A DNA stretch of 64,000 nucleotides from Undaria pinnatifida (Eukaryota; Sar; Phaeophyceae; Laminariales; Alariaceae), in contig JABAKD010000012.1 of assembly GCA_012845835.1 (NCBI GenBank), forward strand, positions 10,920,213-10,984,212, read 5' to 3'. The notes under the pieces were generated by a model. That model saw only the letters and a list, made by a program, of their open reading frames with translations. It was not told the DNA's origin and searched no databases. Below, piece after piece: positions 24,830-39,000 of the stretch; within the stretch, counting starts at the first letter, position 1, and each line of letters starts with the position of its first letter. Made by a program: the position numbers and the translations under genes.

Positions 24830-25215
24830 CCCATGTCGCATGCGGTTTCACGCTCGGCGACTGCTGGACAAGCCATGGTCAAAGCTAGTAGTCGCTCCCC
24901 TCCAGAAAAAAAAAACAGTGAATATACTCCATCAACCTCGCCATCCACCGCAAACATCAATGTGTAGTATTTTACTTCTTGACTTGTCACCTCATGTCGC
25001 GGGCACGTTAACGCTGGGCGACCGCTGAACAAGCCATGGTGCCATGGTCAAAGCTAGCAAGCGCTCAACTTCAAAAAGAAAGCCGAGAATTTACTCTATC
25101 AACTTCGCCATCCACCTCAAACATCCAATTTTTGTGCTATAATTTTTTTTCCCACTTTCTACGTAGCAGCTCATATCGACGGAACGTTAACGTTGAGCGA
25201 ATGCTGCACAAGCGG
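24830..25215 (+). repeat. ~160-180-bp tandem repeat, about 2.3 copies
   Basis: The order CATGTCGC - CGCTGGGCGACCGCTGAACA - AGCCATGGTCAAAGCTAG - CATCAACCTCGCCATCCACC recurs from about 24832, 24991 and 25171. From 25216 to 25980 I see no feature. Confidence 0.75.
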
Positions 25216-25984
25216 TGGTGACGTTTTTTTCGGGCAGAGGGTGCATCATTCCCACTGCTCGTCGATTCTCAACGGTTTTTCTCCTACTCGCGTGCTCACG
25301 CTTTCGGCGTTTCACCGGGGTTAACCCCCCGAACTTCAGCCAGCAGGGGTTGCAGCAGTCTGCCGAAAAAGCTACCCACCCCTCACATAATACTGTACCG
25401 AAGACAAAACAAGACCACTCAAAAACAAATCGACATAATACTGAATAAAAAGTGAAAACCGAAGGCCTGAGGCTCACGCAACTGAGAACAGTGTCCCAAA
25501 CATCCGAAATATATAAGCTTGTTTACTATCCCAACCGCAGTATCTCGCGTGAACCTAAGAATGAGGATTTATGTTGCCTGAAAAACTCCACTCCCTCTGC
25601 GAAAGCTCTTCGTACAAATTGATAGTCCGTGCATGGACTGGGGAAAACAATCTACGACAGCGCCAAGATTTACAAAGATCATCCTTTTTCGCTCTATTCT
25701 TGGCTAGAATCGAATGCCAGCTGGTCTTGGGCAAATGCATAAATCTTTGAAAAACTACTGCGCCCTCCCAAGTGCTTAACTCAGGTCCATCATGAACAAA
25801 CGCTTGCCATGAAGAACCCTTACACAACGAATGGACTTCCCCCGACGACACTGATTTTCATTCCAGGTTCCTCGTGGAAAACATCTGCCGAATCGGTGTA
25901 TGAAGGACCGTTTCTGCACGTTTGAGATACTGCGCCCATTAGCATAGGTCTGGCAATGCCAAACTCCAAACAAAATAGCTCTGC

Positions 25985-26560
25985 GCAGCGTCGACGTATC
26001 ATCTCGTTGGGTGGCGATGTTGTCGACGCTGGGGTCGTGTCTGATGGTGTCGATGTCGATGTCGGTGTTGATGGCGACAAATCGGCAGCTTTTCCGATAG
26101 TTGGTGTACTGTTCCCATTGCCACGGGCCTGACGACGCCATCATTCCAAACAAAATTTCTGCAGCGAGAATATACCATCTGCGTCGGCGGCGGTGTTATC
26201 CATGCTGGCGTTGAATGTAGCGTTGTCGACGTTAGTGGTGGCATACCGGTAGCAAGAGTCAGACGACTTCATCATCCGGGAACAAGAATGCTGCACGGTT
26301 GACTTGTCATCTTGCTTCGGCGGCGGTGCATCCACGCTGGGGGTAGGATTTGCCGCTGCCGATGTCGATGTTAACGCCAAGTGGCGACATACCGGTAGCA
26401 TAGGTCAGACGACGTCATAAACCGGCAACAAAAATGATGCACAGTTTACTTGTCGTGTTGCTTCGTCGGCGGTGCTTTCCACGCTGGGGTTAGGAATAGC
26501 CATCGTCGATGTTGATGTCTAGGTCGGCGTTGGCGTTAACACCGACGATAACGTACCGCC
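25985..26560. repeat. ~145-bp degenerate tandem repeat, about 4 copies
   Basis: GGCATACCGGTAGCA near 26240 and GACATACCGGTAGCA near 26387, each followed by TCAGACGAC and preceded by GCGGCGGTGnnTCCACGCTGG, define the period. It lies just 3' of the - strand gene. Frames through it are Thr/Ser/Pro-rich but broken. Confidence 0.7.
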
Positions 26561-26729
26561 TGTTGACGTGTTGTAGGTGGATGCCACAGGAGGAGTGGTT
26601 GCCTCAGGCCAGCCTCCGAAATAGAACATAAAACAAAAACACACTTTAGCCGTCACGTAGAGTGGAGTGCAAACGATCGTGGCGGTGTGGATGCCAAAAC
26701 AAAACCAAAATAAAAGTTTTTTTCCCCCG

Positions 26730-27036
26730 TCACGTAGGGGTGTGCACGATCGTATACGTGTGAGTACCGACCGTGGGCGTGTCCGCCGAAAAGGTGATTG
26801 TGGTGGTTTCCGGACCACTGTGTGAGAAGGTGATGACAGTGGTCTGCGATGTGGTAACGATAGTGGTGACCGTCGACTTCGCGGCCGTAGCAGCGGCAGT
26901 GGGGTCCGCTGCGTCTGCCCGAGGCGCCGACGCCCTGCATCCCAGGCCGAGAGGTCTGCGTGTCGTGTTGTTTTGGCCGGCAAACGGCATGTGGACGGCG
27001 GACGTGCTCGTAAGCAGTGATGACGGTGGAAACGAT
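26730..27036 (-). CDS. Exon 11: Thr-rich C-terminal tail and stop
   Basis: The acceptor is TTGCCAG; the first base completes the Arg codon begun in exon 10. It encodes SFPPSSLLTSTSAVHMPFAG, then a Thr-rich run (KSTVTTIVTTSQTTVITFSH) and SADTPTVGTHTYTIVHTPT before TGA. The Thr/Ser density suggests an O-glycosylated tail. Decayed relatives lie at 20.5-21.3 kb. Confidence 0.65.
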
Positions 27037-30000
27037 CTGGCAAATATACGAGACGTAGCCTAAGCTAACCCCTAAAAAAACCAAACCCACGGTTTTGGAG
27101 ACGTACTACTTGGAAATAGTGTGGGATAGCGTGTGCGGCGGTGGAAGGGTCAAGACGGGCGTCAAACAACGATTGTTCAGTTAGAGGTTGTTGACGGCCT
27201 ATTATTATCGATTACAGTCCGCTAAACTACTTGAGAAATGATTGCCTTAGGATCAAGACCAAAATCGTGTGATGGGGACGGCGTGTTCTCCACAAGTTCA
27301 ACAATTGAAAAATGGTTTTGCCCGTGCCGCAAGTTGCGAGCCAAACGTTCTTAGTTTCCAGCGCGGCTATTGCAGTCGACTACTGCTGTGCAGCCGGGGT
27401 GTCGGTGCTTCTTTATCGATAACCGAACCTGGGGTCAATATACATATACGAAAGCTCTGCGTCTTCCGCGTACATTTGGGTGCACGTGAGGTATGTAGAT
27501 CCCGTTGTAGTCGACATGACAGGCATAGAATATCTTCAAGTTTCGGCCAACGTATGCATGTATCTATAGATCGTTCAGGCGTACCTCCTGCCTGCGCTTT
27601 TTCACTGGAACCAAGCCCTATCATAGGTTACCTGCAGAAGACGGAGCTTTGGGTGCTGTCGCCGTCGGGCATCGCGTCGCGGTCGGGGCTAGCGGATTGA
27701 GCACCAGAGCCGAAGAGCGTGTCGCTGTCGTCGCCGTATCCATTGAACTGTGCAGGCTGCTGCTCGTGCTGGGAAAGGGAGGCGTACCGCCCGAAATGCC
27801 CGGCCACTGTCACCTGCAGACGGTGGAAGACGGAGAGTCCGTAAAACATGACGACGAAAAACAAGGAATCGGGTTCAATGCTGGAGGTGCACCGTTCGTT
27901 TTCTGAAGCTCCTCACATGAGAGATACCTAAACCTCACCGTGCAACGGATTTTGAGTAAGCTGAAAGAAACGCTATCCGATACACGGACCCATGGTCTAG
28001 CTATACAAACAAATAGTAATCGCAAAACATGACTGACATGCCGAAGATCTTGGCTAAGGAGTCCCGTCGTTGAGAACGCATTTTGCCCCCCAAAAAACAA
28101 CTATCTCTGTCGTAGCACGCCTCAGTACTTCAACAGCCCCAATAATTATGTTTGCATAAACTAAGTTCGGGGCGACTTCGACCAAAGAAAACCGTGACGA
28201 AAATTGGCAAGGACTTCTGCCAAACCAAAGCAAACGGCGAATCGAGGCCGTGACGATTTGTTCCTGATGTAGGGATTCTTGACCATCGCGCGTCAAGTCG
28301 ATACAGATAAAAGTGTTTTTTTGTATATTTCATTTGGAGGTGGGGAGATCTTGAATTGGATGACACCCATTGAATTATTTTTTGGCCTTTTTCATTGGTG
28401 CATGGTTTCGTGTTACTGCCGACGTAATGTCAGCGGTACGGCATAACGTTGTTGCCCAGGCGACACTTTTAGTCTCGGCATACCCAAATCGTTGCTGGAC
28501 GTGGAGGCAGTTATTTTTACGTTCACGTACGCTTCGGTTGGGTTGCAGTTATTGTTTCCGACGCTCCTCGCCTTCGGAACTCTACATACTTTGCCCAAAA
28601 CAAGAGTCTGAGAAAATGTGAAAGAGCAGCCCAATGAACGACCCCCGGGACGTAGGTGTGTAGCGCACAATATCTATTCAAACAAAGGGTTTCCCGACAA
28701 TTATAATATCGGGTACCTCCTCAGCTGAGCAGCCCCGTCGATAAGACAATAATGTGGCAAGAACGTCTTACCCCTGTCGTTCTTTCGTACGGAGGCGTTT
28801 CGATTTTGTTGTGCTGACCTGCATGTCTTCTTCTTCCACCCAGTCCGCGGCGACGAGCGGCGAGAGCGTGAGCGCGTTGTCGTACAAGGCGAAGACGGCA
28901 GGGTCCATTTGGACCAGGCTTTGCGTGTGCGCACAGAAGAACCAGTTGATGGTGGCGTCACCGGCGGCGTCCGCGTCCTCTGCCGACGCCCTTGCGGCCA
29001 TCGCGGCGTACGATGAAGCAAAGCTCAGCCTCTTGACCATGTTGTCTACTTCCTCAAAGCACTTGCCTGCCTGGCGTGTGGCCATGTAGCGGGCGGGGTT
29101 GACGCCTTTGGGCAAGAATTCCTGTTGTACAGAAGAAGGGAAAATTATGCGTCAAATGGCGATGAAAACGGTAAGGACGGCGACGGGACATAACAGTTAT
29201 AGGCATACGTTCACTACGTTTACCATAATGCATTACACAATCTGGATAAGGGAGGAATGAACGACTGGACGAACGGAGAAACCTCGAAATGAATTATTGA
29301 TATGGATCTCGATCGATTTTAGAGTCCATTCCGACGAAGGTGTGAGGAATATCACGATATTACCCCTCCCCCGTCATGAGAGTTTAAACGTGTAGCAGTT
29401 GCCCACATCACTGTTTCATTTCCCCGAAACCGTTACCGAATTGATGTTACCGTAAAACTTCAATATCGAAGAGGCTCCTGACGTTACCGATCACACCCTC
29501 TGTTCTAGACCCCCACAGAACAACTTTGTCGGCCTTCCCTTGGAAACAAGGGTTTCCCGCTGACCAAAAAAATACGTTCGATTAATACTATCGAATGGGT
29601 GTTTACGACACGCTGCAAAGAACAACGAAAATCAGAACTAGAGTGCACCCTTTGTGTGGGTCTGGCGACACATGTCACTCACACCAAAGTGGGCGCCGAA
29701 GATGCCGGCGTACTTAGCCACGGTTCGCGAAACGGTCGCTGCTCCTGTGCGAGACGTGGACGCACTGATGAAGCTGCTCATCGGCACAGCTTCGCTTCCC
29801 TGCGCCAGCTGTTACAGAGAGAGAGGCGCGGGGGGGCGAAGGGGGGGGGGGGGGGGAGGGTGTACTCAGTTGGTGCATGGCCGCAGTCGTATGACCATAG
29901 ACCCTCGCATCCCTACTGTGCCGGGACGAAGCACGCCGGGTTTTCACCAACCATTAGGTGGGGGGTGGAGAACATATTATGAGGCGTACCCTCTGGGGAG

Positions 30001-33000
30001 ACAGGTAAAGGTGAGCGCTATCAGCGGGAGACCTCTGATGGTGCTGGCATATGCCAGCCTAAAATATTTCGGAGCTATTCAGAGCACCGCCATCGTTGAT
30101 AAGCGTGTGGATATTATCCGTCGGGCCACGCAATTTCACAGGCACTGTAGGACGCAGCGGCGAAAATTCCAACAGGCACTATCGAGAACCCCTCGCTGTA
30201 TGCGGACACCCCCCGAGTTCCGAAACGCTGATTGTCGCGACGGGAGAATTTCTTATTTATGAGACATAGAACGCTTTCGCTGTGCGAAGGATGACTTATA
30301 CCCCTCCAAGTATGCCCCCTGGTGGAAGGACAAATTTTCATCGGCTGTACCCCATGCGGTAGGGGTGGCTGCAATCCCTCAAAGTTAAAGGGTGAGATAA
30401 ACTCCCCAAACTAAAGTCCTCGCCGAACAGGTAGCACCTACAGCTCAACCTACGCCCCCCACCCTTCGCACACAATCCGCAAACAACACGATAACCGCCC
30501 TCGGTAGAAGAAGCGATGGTAAGCACGAACTGCGAGCGAGAAGCGGAGGGTGCTACCGCTGGTAAAGCTATAGGGTTCTCCATGCGGTGGTGCTGTTGAT
30601 GAGTGCCTTGCCTTTGGGACGTTCTTCGTGCTGCCGTTGTCAACGAGAGACATGGCGTGATCGAGCACTTCAGTCAGCCTCGACTGCAGCCAGCGGATCG
30701 CGGGGGCGACGGTCTGTCGGGAATAAATGAAAACCGGAGCCGCCAGCCGAAGGCAATGCAATTAGCAAGGCAGAAAAAGAGGGGTATATGTATACGAAGA
30801 AAGAAAAAGGGTAAAATATGTGGATTTGCACGGCGAAACCCCAAGGCGACATTGGTTATCCGCGAGAAACAAAACGGACGAAAATACAGAATTTGATGAA
30901 AAGCAAAATTGACGAACACAGTAAGCAGTTCGACGAAATAAATTGACACAGACGAATCAACGTTCACGGGTTCGAGGTTGAAGATAAAATAATTTGGCCT
31001 AACCTAATTAGAGGTGGGCAGGGTTCGAAAGGAACGACAACCACGCAAACCAAAAACACAATTATGGGCAGATGATTTCAAACGCATCGTAGTTGTTGAC
31101 ACAGGAGAGGATGATAGGTTTCTGTTTTGTGCCCAGGCGCTACGACTTTAATGGACGATAGTCATCCGTTTTCGACGCCAATTGGTTTCGATGTTTCGTT
31201 CGCTGATCGATGTGTGCGAACGACGTAAGTATTTTGGGTAGCCCTGCGAGTTGCACGTGCTCTTTGTTTGGTTGGCTTACAGAAACACGACAACGAAAAA
31301 AGCAACATTGTGTCTTGGGCTCCACAGTGACTGTCAGCTAGCCGGCGAAGGTACGACGCGTGCTATGGTAGATATAGCACTTCTTGGCCAAAACGTTTTC
31401 TGAATGGAGGTTAGTGCTCCTTAACCCAGAGTCGTCACAGTTTCATTTTTCCCATCGCAAAATTGTTCTTGAAACACCTATGCCACATGGGATTGTTGAT
31501 CGGGTTACCCTTTTCATTTTCCTTCAAAATCGGTTTTTGGCTGGGGAACAGAGCTGCTCCACAGGTTAGGAGCCTCAGAGCACCCACACTGTGCACCTCT
31601 ACACCGCGGCATCAGTCGAACGGAGGTATGGAAAGGCGGAACCCCCAAATACACGAGCCCTCGGGGTCTGTTCTGGTGGATAGTTTCTACGAGCAGAGCA
31701 ACAAAATATACGATGAAAGTTGCCAGTTGCTCGCAGGGTAAAATTATCCCCGAAACGCGGGAAGAGATGTGTCGGTAGGGCGCGTGACAAACGAAAAAAA
31801 CACGCACACCTGCTTCGGTTGACTGTCAAGGATGTAGTGAAAGCACGCCCCTCTGCGAAGGTGGTCTCGCCTGTAGTATGATTGCATGTTACGCCATAAA
31901 CAAAAAAAACGCGTTCACCACGAAACATACTTGTCCACACCCAACACCTGGTTTGGACTCAAAAGGATATACCTGCCACAACTATTTTCAATTTTGGGTC
32001 CGGCTAATTTTCGTCCGTAATATTCTAGGCAGTACGTGTCAGTCTCCCCGTTCGAGAGAGACTATGCCATGGCCCCCGGTACCCCACCTGAAATGGCAAA
32101 CACAAACGCCAAAATCGCCAAGCACATCGCACCTCGTGCGCATCGGTCCAACGCCCCATCAGATGAATGATCAGACGCTGAAGCACATCGAGCTGTGGGT
32201 CAAGCTGCGGCGTCATTTCCGGCAAGTCGAAGAGGGATCCCGGGGTTTCGAAATACGATGCGTTTTCCTCTACCGAGACGGGCGCGTAGCCGAACGGAAA
32301 CTTCTGCAGGTAGACGTGGCAATCACCCCTGGAAGAGGCGTAGTAGTCGTTGCCGTGGAGTGTGTCCGGAGGAGTGCAGTCGTCCATCTGACGGGTGGGT
32401 GGGTGGGTGGGTGGGTCGGTAGGTTGTTAGATGGGTGAACGTCTTTTTGGTTGTTATTGGATTCAGATATGGCTAGTTTTGGCACAGACGGGAACGATAG
32501 TTTTGTTTTCTCTCTCAACCGCATGCCACGCGCTGTCGCATGTTCCGCAGCAGTACCATCAAAGAGCTGCATAACAACGGAGCAGGAGAAATATGAATAT
32601 TTCCTTCCGTCCAAACCAAGCCAGTCTTGCGGCGCCGAGCATGGGCACTAAGATCGAGGCCGTTTAGACCCACACGCCGCGACCCACAACACGGTCGTCA
32701 TTTCAAGTGATGTTTTTATTTCACCACCTCATCCTGAAACACATAGATGAGTATAAACCCAGTAGGTAGAAGCGTGGGAGTGGAATAAAACGTGAATTCG
32801 TACGAAGTACTCAATTCGTACGAAGTGCACACTGTAATTCTCATAGTGACGAATTTCATTTTCGCGGGAAACGATACGGCCAAATCACGAAACGAAGCCA
32901 CGACTCTTGACTCTACACGCATTAATCGTCTGGTCAAAACGTACCTCTTCGTGCAACAAGGTGTCAACCAACTCACCGGAGGTGTCTGAGAATCATCTGG

Positions 33001-36000
33001 GAGTAAGTCGCACTTCGTGTTGGCCGTGTCTGGGGGAACGAATGAGTAGTACTCGGCTTCGTAGCACACCGTAGAGAGAGGTTCTTCCTCTTCGCCTAGC
33101 TGCTTCTCCTCGCCAGCGCCAAACAGGAGGTGCTGCATGTCGGTTGCGATGCGCATCTCGAGGGCCACCTGCGGCAGCACGAGACAAAAACGTCGCGGAG
33201 TGATATACAGCAACGTAGGGGGTAGAGACTACCGTTCTCCGGCAGGGGTCCAGATGAATGGTCGACCGCCAATAATTGTTTCAAACTACATTCTCCCAAC
33301 TCATTCCCTCCTTCGAAACCCCGACAAGACTATCGACGCATCGCCGGCAGCCATTTTTCTGTTCGCTGGGAGAGACTTACGAAGCATGTTCCAACAGCCC
33401 CCAATAAATATCCTGGACCGACTCTTCTGTCGCCGAACGAACCTCCCCCGTCCCCATATTCACTAACCCTGAGCCCGTTCCTCAGCCGCGACCTCGCTTA
33501 ATCCCTTTACACCTGCACTCACGGTTTCGGGGACGTCATGCTTCAAATTGAGCATATGCTGTTCCCAGGAGTAACAGGGAAAGACGTCTTCAACAAGGCT
33601 TACCTGTCTCTCCTCATTCTCGTCATGCTCGAAGATACCTTCCAAGACGGCCTCGAAGCCCTCGTGCACGTCCTCGTCCTCGAGGTCGGCCGACGGGGGT
33701 GCTAGTGACACGTAGAGCGTTAGCTGCATGTGCTCGTGCTCATAGTGAGTGCGGTCAGCCGCCAGGAGGGCGTCAAGCAGCGAGTCCGTGCGGTCTTGGT
33801 CGTCGCCATTGTCGTCGTCTCGGAAGTGCTCAGTCGGGGAGGAGGAATACGACGACGATGGTTCGGCACTGCGTCCTGCTTTAGAAGAAATAAACATACG
33901 CAGCAGGAGGACGCGAGTGGCGCTGTTTTAAATCAGAGCCCGCGTCCTAACATCAGCGATTGCGATAAACCAGGCACGTCAAATGTCGTTGGTATAACAG
34001 GGTAGACAACAACATAGACGCTGTGATTTTTGTATCTCAGGAACCGGTTTTTCTTGCTTCAGCAATGGACTGCACTTGGGTTTGCTTTTCAACGTCGACT
34101 CAACAATCTAGCTCTTGGACTGGTTTACTATAACCACGGAATTACGAGGCAATACAACTCGGAAGTGCATGACAGCGATACGCGGAAGAATCAGCACATC
34201 CGAACAATGCCAGGGCTACGTGGCTGGAAAACGACGAAGCTATCATGGTCGTTAATGGTACGAGTCTAGGTTGTGAACCAGAAATCGCATTGTACATTTG
34301 CTGTTCACGGTGTCCGGCATTGGCGGCGGGCATAAAGCTTATGCTGAGCGACCGCCAACTTTCGATCACCAAAAAAAGCAGTTACAACTCTCGAGCCTCG
34401 TTTCCACACGTGACTGTATGTTAGAAAAAGTGGGTATCTGGCCAGACAAAAATCAGGATCATTACCGTACATTAAACCCGTAAAGAGAGTCGCTCCTCCT
34501 ACCTGTGATGACGTTAGACAGGCTAACCGTGGCAGGATCTTGCTGGACGAGGCGCCTGTTGTACGGGCAGTAGAACCAACCACCCCCGTCGAAGTCGGCA
34601 ACGCCAGTGGAGATATCAGACGCAAACGGAACGGAGGCGTTAGACCCGTTGAAGGCACTGTAGCCAGCGGCGGGGTTGAAGACATCCCAGGAGGAGGGGT
34701 TGGTCGCGTTCGAGTCCCAGTCCGCACGAAACGGCATCGAGTCGGCAGCGGAAAAGCACTGGTCAGCCCGTTCGATCTGTCCAGCTGTAGGGTTGATCCA
34801 AGCCGGGAGGATCTCCTGCAGGCGACAAGAAAAGGGTACAACAAGACGACAGCAAAATCGAGGCGACGAAGCACAGGCGTAGTTCATATTTAGAGTTGTT
34901 CATCATCTCCAGAAGATTGATAAGGCAAAGGTCCGGCTCAGTATGTTTACACAGTCGTCTGTGGAAGTGATCCGATACACCTCGGTTGCGGAAAACAATG
35001 GTACTACTGAGAAGGCTGCGGTCGGCGGGTGGCGTATACGGCGCCCGCTGCGCTCGCTCAAGAAAACAGAGAGCACAGCGTGTAAAGGAGACAACGGGCA
35101 GAGGACGTTTGCGATCTGGTGCAAAAAGCGACTTTCAAATGCCGAAAACTAAGTGGTGCAGAAACCTATGCCGGTCCTTGTCTTGATGCCGTGACCAGAA
35201 GTAGTTGTCGGTGTGGACTCATTATTAGCACGCATTCAAATAACAACAACAAAATAGGAAAAATACACAAACATCACTCCTACGTATCATACTGCTGTGA
35301 CGAAGAGAAGCCAAACCAAAATCAAGCCTAAACGAACAGCAGAGAACGACAAGGGGAAATACTGGCACCTGGTATCAGCGTACCGGATACGAATAACAGA
35401 GTGCAGATAACACAGAACGAAAATACAGAAAACGCCAAGCCAAAAAGGAAAAAAGAACTACAGCTGTAAAAACAAGACAAAATTGAAAACCAGAAAGATT
35501 CCTGGCCTCGACTGAGACAAAATAAAAGACGAAATCAACGCAAAAATAAATGTAAAAAAAAAAACGCTAAAAATGTGTTTTATTAAACAAAAGACAGGCA
35601 ACTCTGTGTGGCTTGATCTCACGTTCTCATACTTGAAGTCTGTCGGCTTGGCCATTTGGCAATAGTACGGAATATCCATATATATTATTTTTGGGCCAAA
35701 CATTTTCCCCGTCGACAAATTAAGAGCTGACGATGATAGCTGAGAGGTGGGAGAACATGCCGAGGGCGACCTCCGGAGGGGGGAAGGAATGATTAGCAAC
35801 GTTATTATGACTGACGAAGACAAAGGTTCCCGACGGTGGGGACGCAAAACACGCCTGAAGTGCCCCAAGTACTTTCGCATACGCTATACGCCATTGGCGT
35901 GTCCTAGCCTGGGGTACCCCAGACCCGAAGGTCTCACCTTAAACAAGCTGCTGACGTATCCCGTAGCATTCTCCACGGCCTCTAGGATGCTCAACGCCAA

Positions 36001-39000
36001 AGACTTCTCGTCCGCATCCTCCTCGACGGGCGTCTCTTCCAGCTCTATCCTTTCGGTGGCGGCGATGAATGCATCAATCGTGAAAGGTTCGCCAGCCGCC
36101 ACTGCTCGGTGGGCCTCAGCGAGAAGCATGTCTTGCATGTATTTGTTGAATTCGTGGTCATCCGGACTAACGCGTTTCCCCATCACCGCCTGCCGCTGCT
36201 TCCACAGCGGCGCAAACTCGTCCGTCTGCACCCGGGGATAGGCCGTGGCCGGCAGCCACCAGTGCGGTTCAAAAGCGGGCGGCAGCGGTGGTGCAGGACA
36301 GACAGAAGGTGGCGTCTCGTGAAGGTAGACGCTTTTTCTTCGGGGTGTAACGAAGCCGATATTGCGGACGATGTCGTTGCCGGGATCGTTACCGATGACG
36401 CTTCCGTCGATACTGCTGCCACGGTGGTCGTCGCTATTGTTCCTGTTGAAGTTGGCGTTGGCGCAGGAGTAAGCGATGGCGACACGGTTGCTGCCGTAGT
36501 CGTGGTCGTAGAACTCGGTTCGGCCCATGAGCTGAACGTTGCGACAGAAATTCGGTGAACGCGGGGTTGCAGAGAAGGTAGAAGTGCATCAATAAAATGC
36601 GAAGCTGAATGTTTACTAGAGTACATGTGTGATTCGATTCGATTGTAGAGCCAAGGCTAGATAGGGAGGAGGGCTACACATATTGGATATGAGTAAAGAC
36701 TATATGCTTCTGCTCTACTGCCCACCGCACGGGCCTCGGGTAGTGTAGGGGCTCATGGGAGTATGTTGGCATGGTCTAGGTCTATATAATAAAAATCAAT
36801 CATGGAATCAAAACGGACCGGTACAACAGGAGGCTTCTAATCCTCTAATACTCGCATTGTTTCGCTGATGGTGCAGTGTACAGGAAGTATACATGGTACA
36901 CATTGGCAGTGGAAGCCCGTGATGGATGAAGGTTCCACGACAAGGACAGCAGAAGCCCCGTCTGCATGAAGTAGATGGTGGTTCCTGTGCATGAAACGCC
37001 GATCAAAGCCAGATTTGCGCCGATGTTGTCCTCCAAGGACTTAAGCTTGTGTTCGGGGGACTTCGCGGCTGGCAAATGCACCTCACTCTCTAAGTATACG
37101 TAGGTCGTTTCTCCGCAAAAACGTAGGTACGCACAGTTTTTATAAAAACAAAAAACACTCCAGCTGTGAGATCGAATATTTTGTCGAAACTCATCTTTGC
37201 AAGCTGTGTGTAATACTCCGATTGCGCGTATTACGGGTTGTGTGTCCTCATTAAGGATATAGGTTGGCGACTCCCCTTGCAACTACAGTGTAGCTATCAG
37301 GGTCAACAGGGTGATGTTAGTCAGTCTGTGTGCGGAAACTATTAAACCCGTTTCTGAGGGGGACAAAATCTGACAGCTGTGAAAGGAAATGCATCCGCTT
37401 ATCGTTTGAATCCTGTAAGTCGAATAACCGGTGAGGGGAGGGCGGAGTTTTGAAGGACTTGGGGGCCTGATTTTGATCAAAAGGGAGCAGGGGTGGGGGG
37501 GGGGGGGAGGGGGGGGGCGAGGGGGGGGGGGGGGGGGGAGGGGGACGGGCGGGGCAGCTCAATTTGTGCGTGGAAACTATGACTCCTTCAAGAGGATAAA
37601 TCTGACGGTTTTGGAAAGAATGCACCAGTTTATCATGGGGGGACGGGGGGCGGGGCGGGCGGGGCAGCTCAATCTGTGCGTGGAAACTATACATTCTTTT
37701 AAGGGGATACATGTGACGGTTTTGGAAAGAATGCACCAGCTTATCATGTATATCCTGTAAGTCGTACAACCAGTGAGTAGAGGGCGGAGTGTTCGAGGGG
37801 GTGAGGGTGGTTGGGGAGGTGGGGGATGGGGCGGGGGGCGGGGAGGTTGGGGGGGGGGGCTTCAAGTCGCATAGATGTAGGGGTTTGTTGTACGTGTGGT
37901 GCTAGGTCTAGGTGATGGCGCGGGTGATGGGGAAGGAGTGGGTGTTGGGGGCGCAGAGGGGGTGTGGGAATTGCAGCAGCGGCATGGATTGCTCTAGAAA
38001 GATAATGAGGTCATATCCAGTGCTTGGAAGTGTTTATTACTCTGGAGGATTTTGATATTAGGTGGGGCGTTCGAGCGAGAGAGAGCGGGAAAAGGGGGGG
38101 GGGGGGTTCAAGAGGTTTAGGTCACATACAATATTAAAATACACTCCAGCTGTGAAATCAAAGAGTTGGTCGAAACTCATCTTTGCAAGATTGTGTGTGA
38201 TACTCCGATCGGGCGTATTAATCATATATGTAGGGGCTTGATATACACGTGGTGCTAGGTCTAGGCGATCGTTCGGGTGGTGGGGAGGGAGGGGGCGTGG
38301 GAAGGGGAGGGGGGGGGAAATGAATGAAAACTGCGTCATCGACGGTTAGGAAGATAATGACGTGATATCAACTGCGTAGAAGTGTTTATTACTCTGGCCG
38401 ATTTCGAGTGTAAGTGGGGCGTTTGAACAAACTGGGCAGGGCAAAAAAAAACTGTGGCCCCTGATGTGCGGTGTTGTTCCCAGCGTGCATGAAACATATT
38501 ATAAAAATTAATATACACTCCAGCTGTGAGATCGAATATTTTGTCGAAAATCATCTTTGCAAGCTGTGTGTGATACTTCGATCGCGCGTATTACGGGTTG
38601 TGTGTCCTCATTGTGGATATAGGTCGGCGACTCCCCTTGCAACTACAGTGTAGCTATCAGGATCAACAGGTTGATGTCAGGCAGTCTGTGCGCGGAAACT
38701 TTAAAACCCGTTTCTGAGGGGGACAAAATCTGACAGCTGTGAAAGGAGATGCATCAGTTTATCAAGTAAGTGAATCCTGTAAGTCGAATAACCGGTGAGG
38801 TGAGGGCGGAGTTTTGAAGGACGTGCGGGCCTGATTTTGATCAACAGGGGTGCGGGAGGGGGGGAAGGGGGGAAGGGACGGGTGGGGCAGCTTAATTTGT
38901 GCGTGGAAACTATAAATCATTCTTGTGGGGAAGGGGGGGGGGAAGAGGGGGGCGGGGGGGGGAGGGCTTTAGGTCGCATAGATGTAGGGGTTTGCTATAC

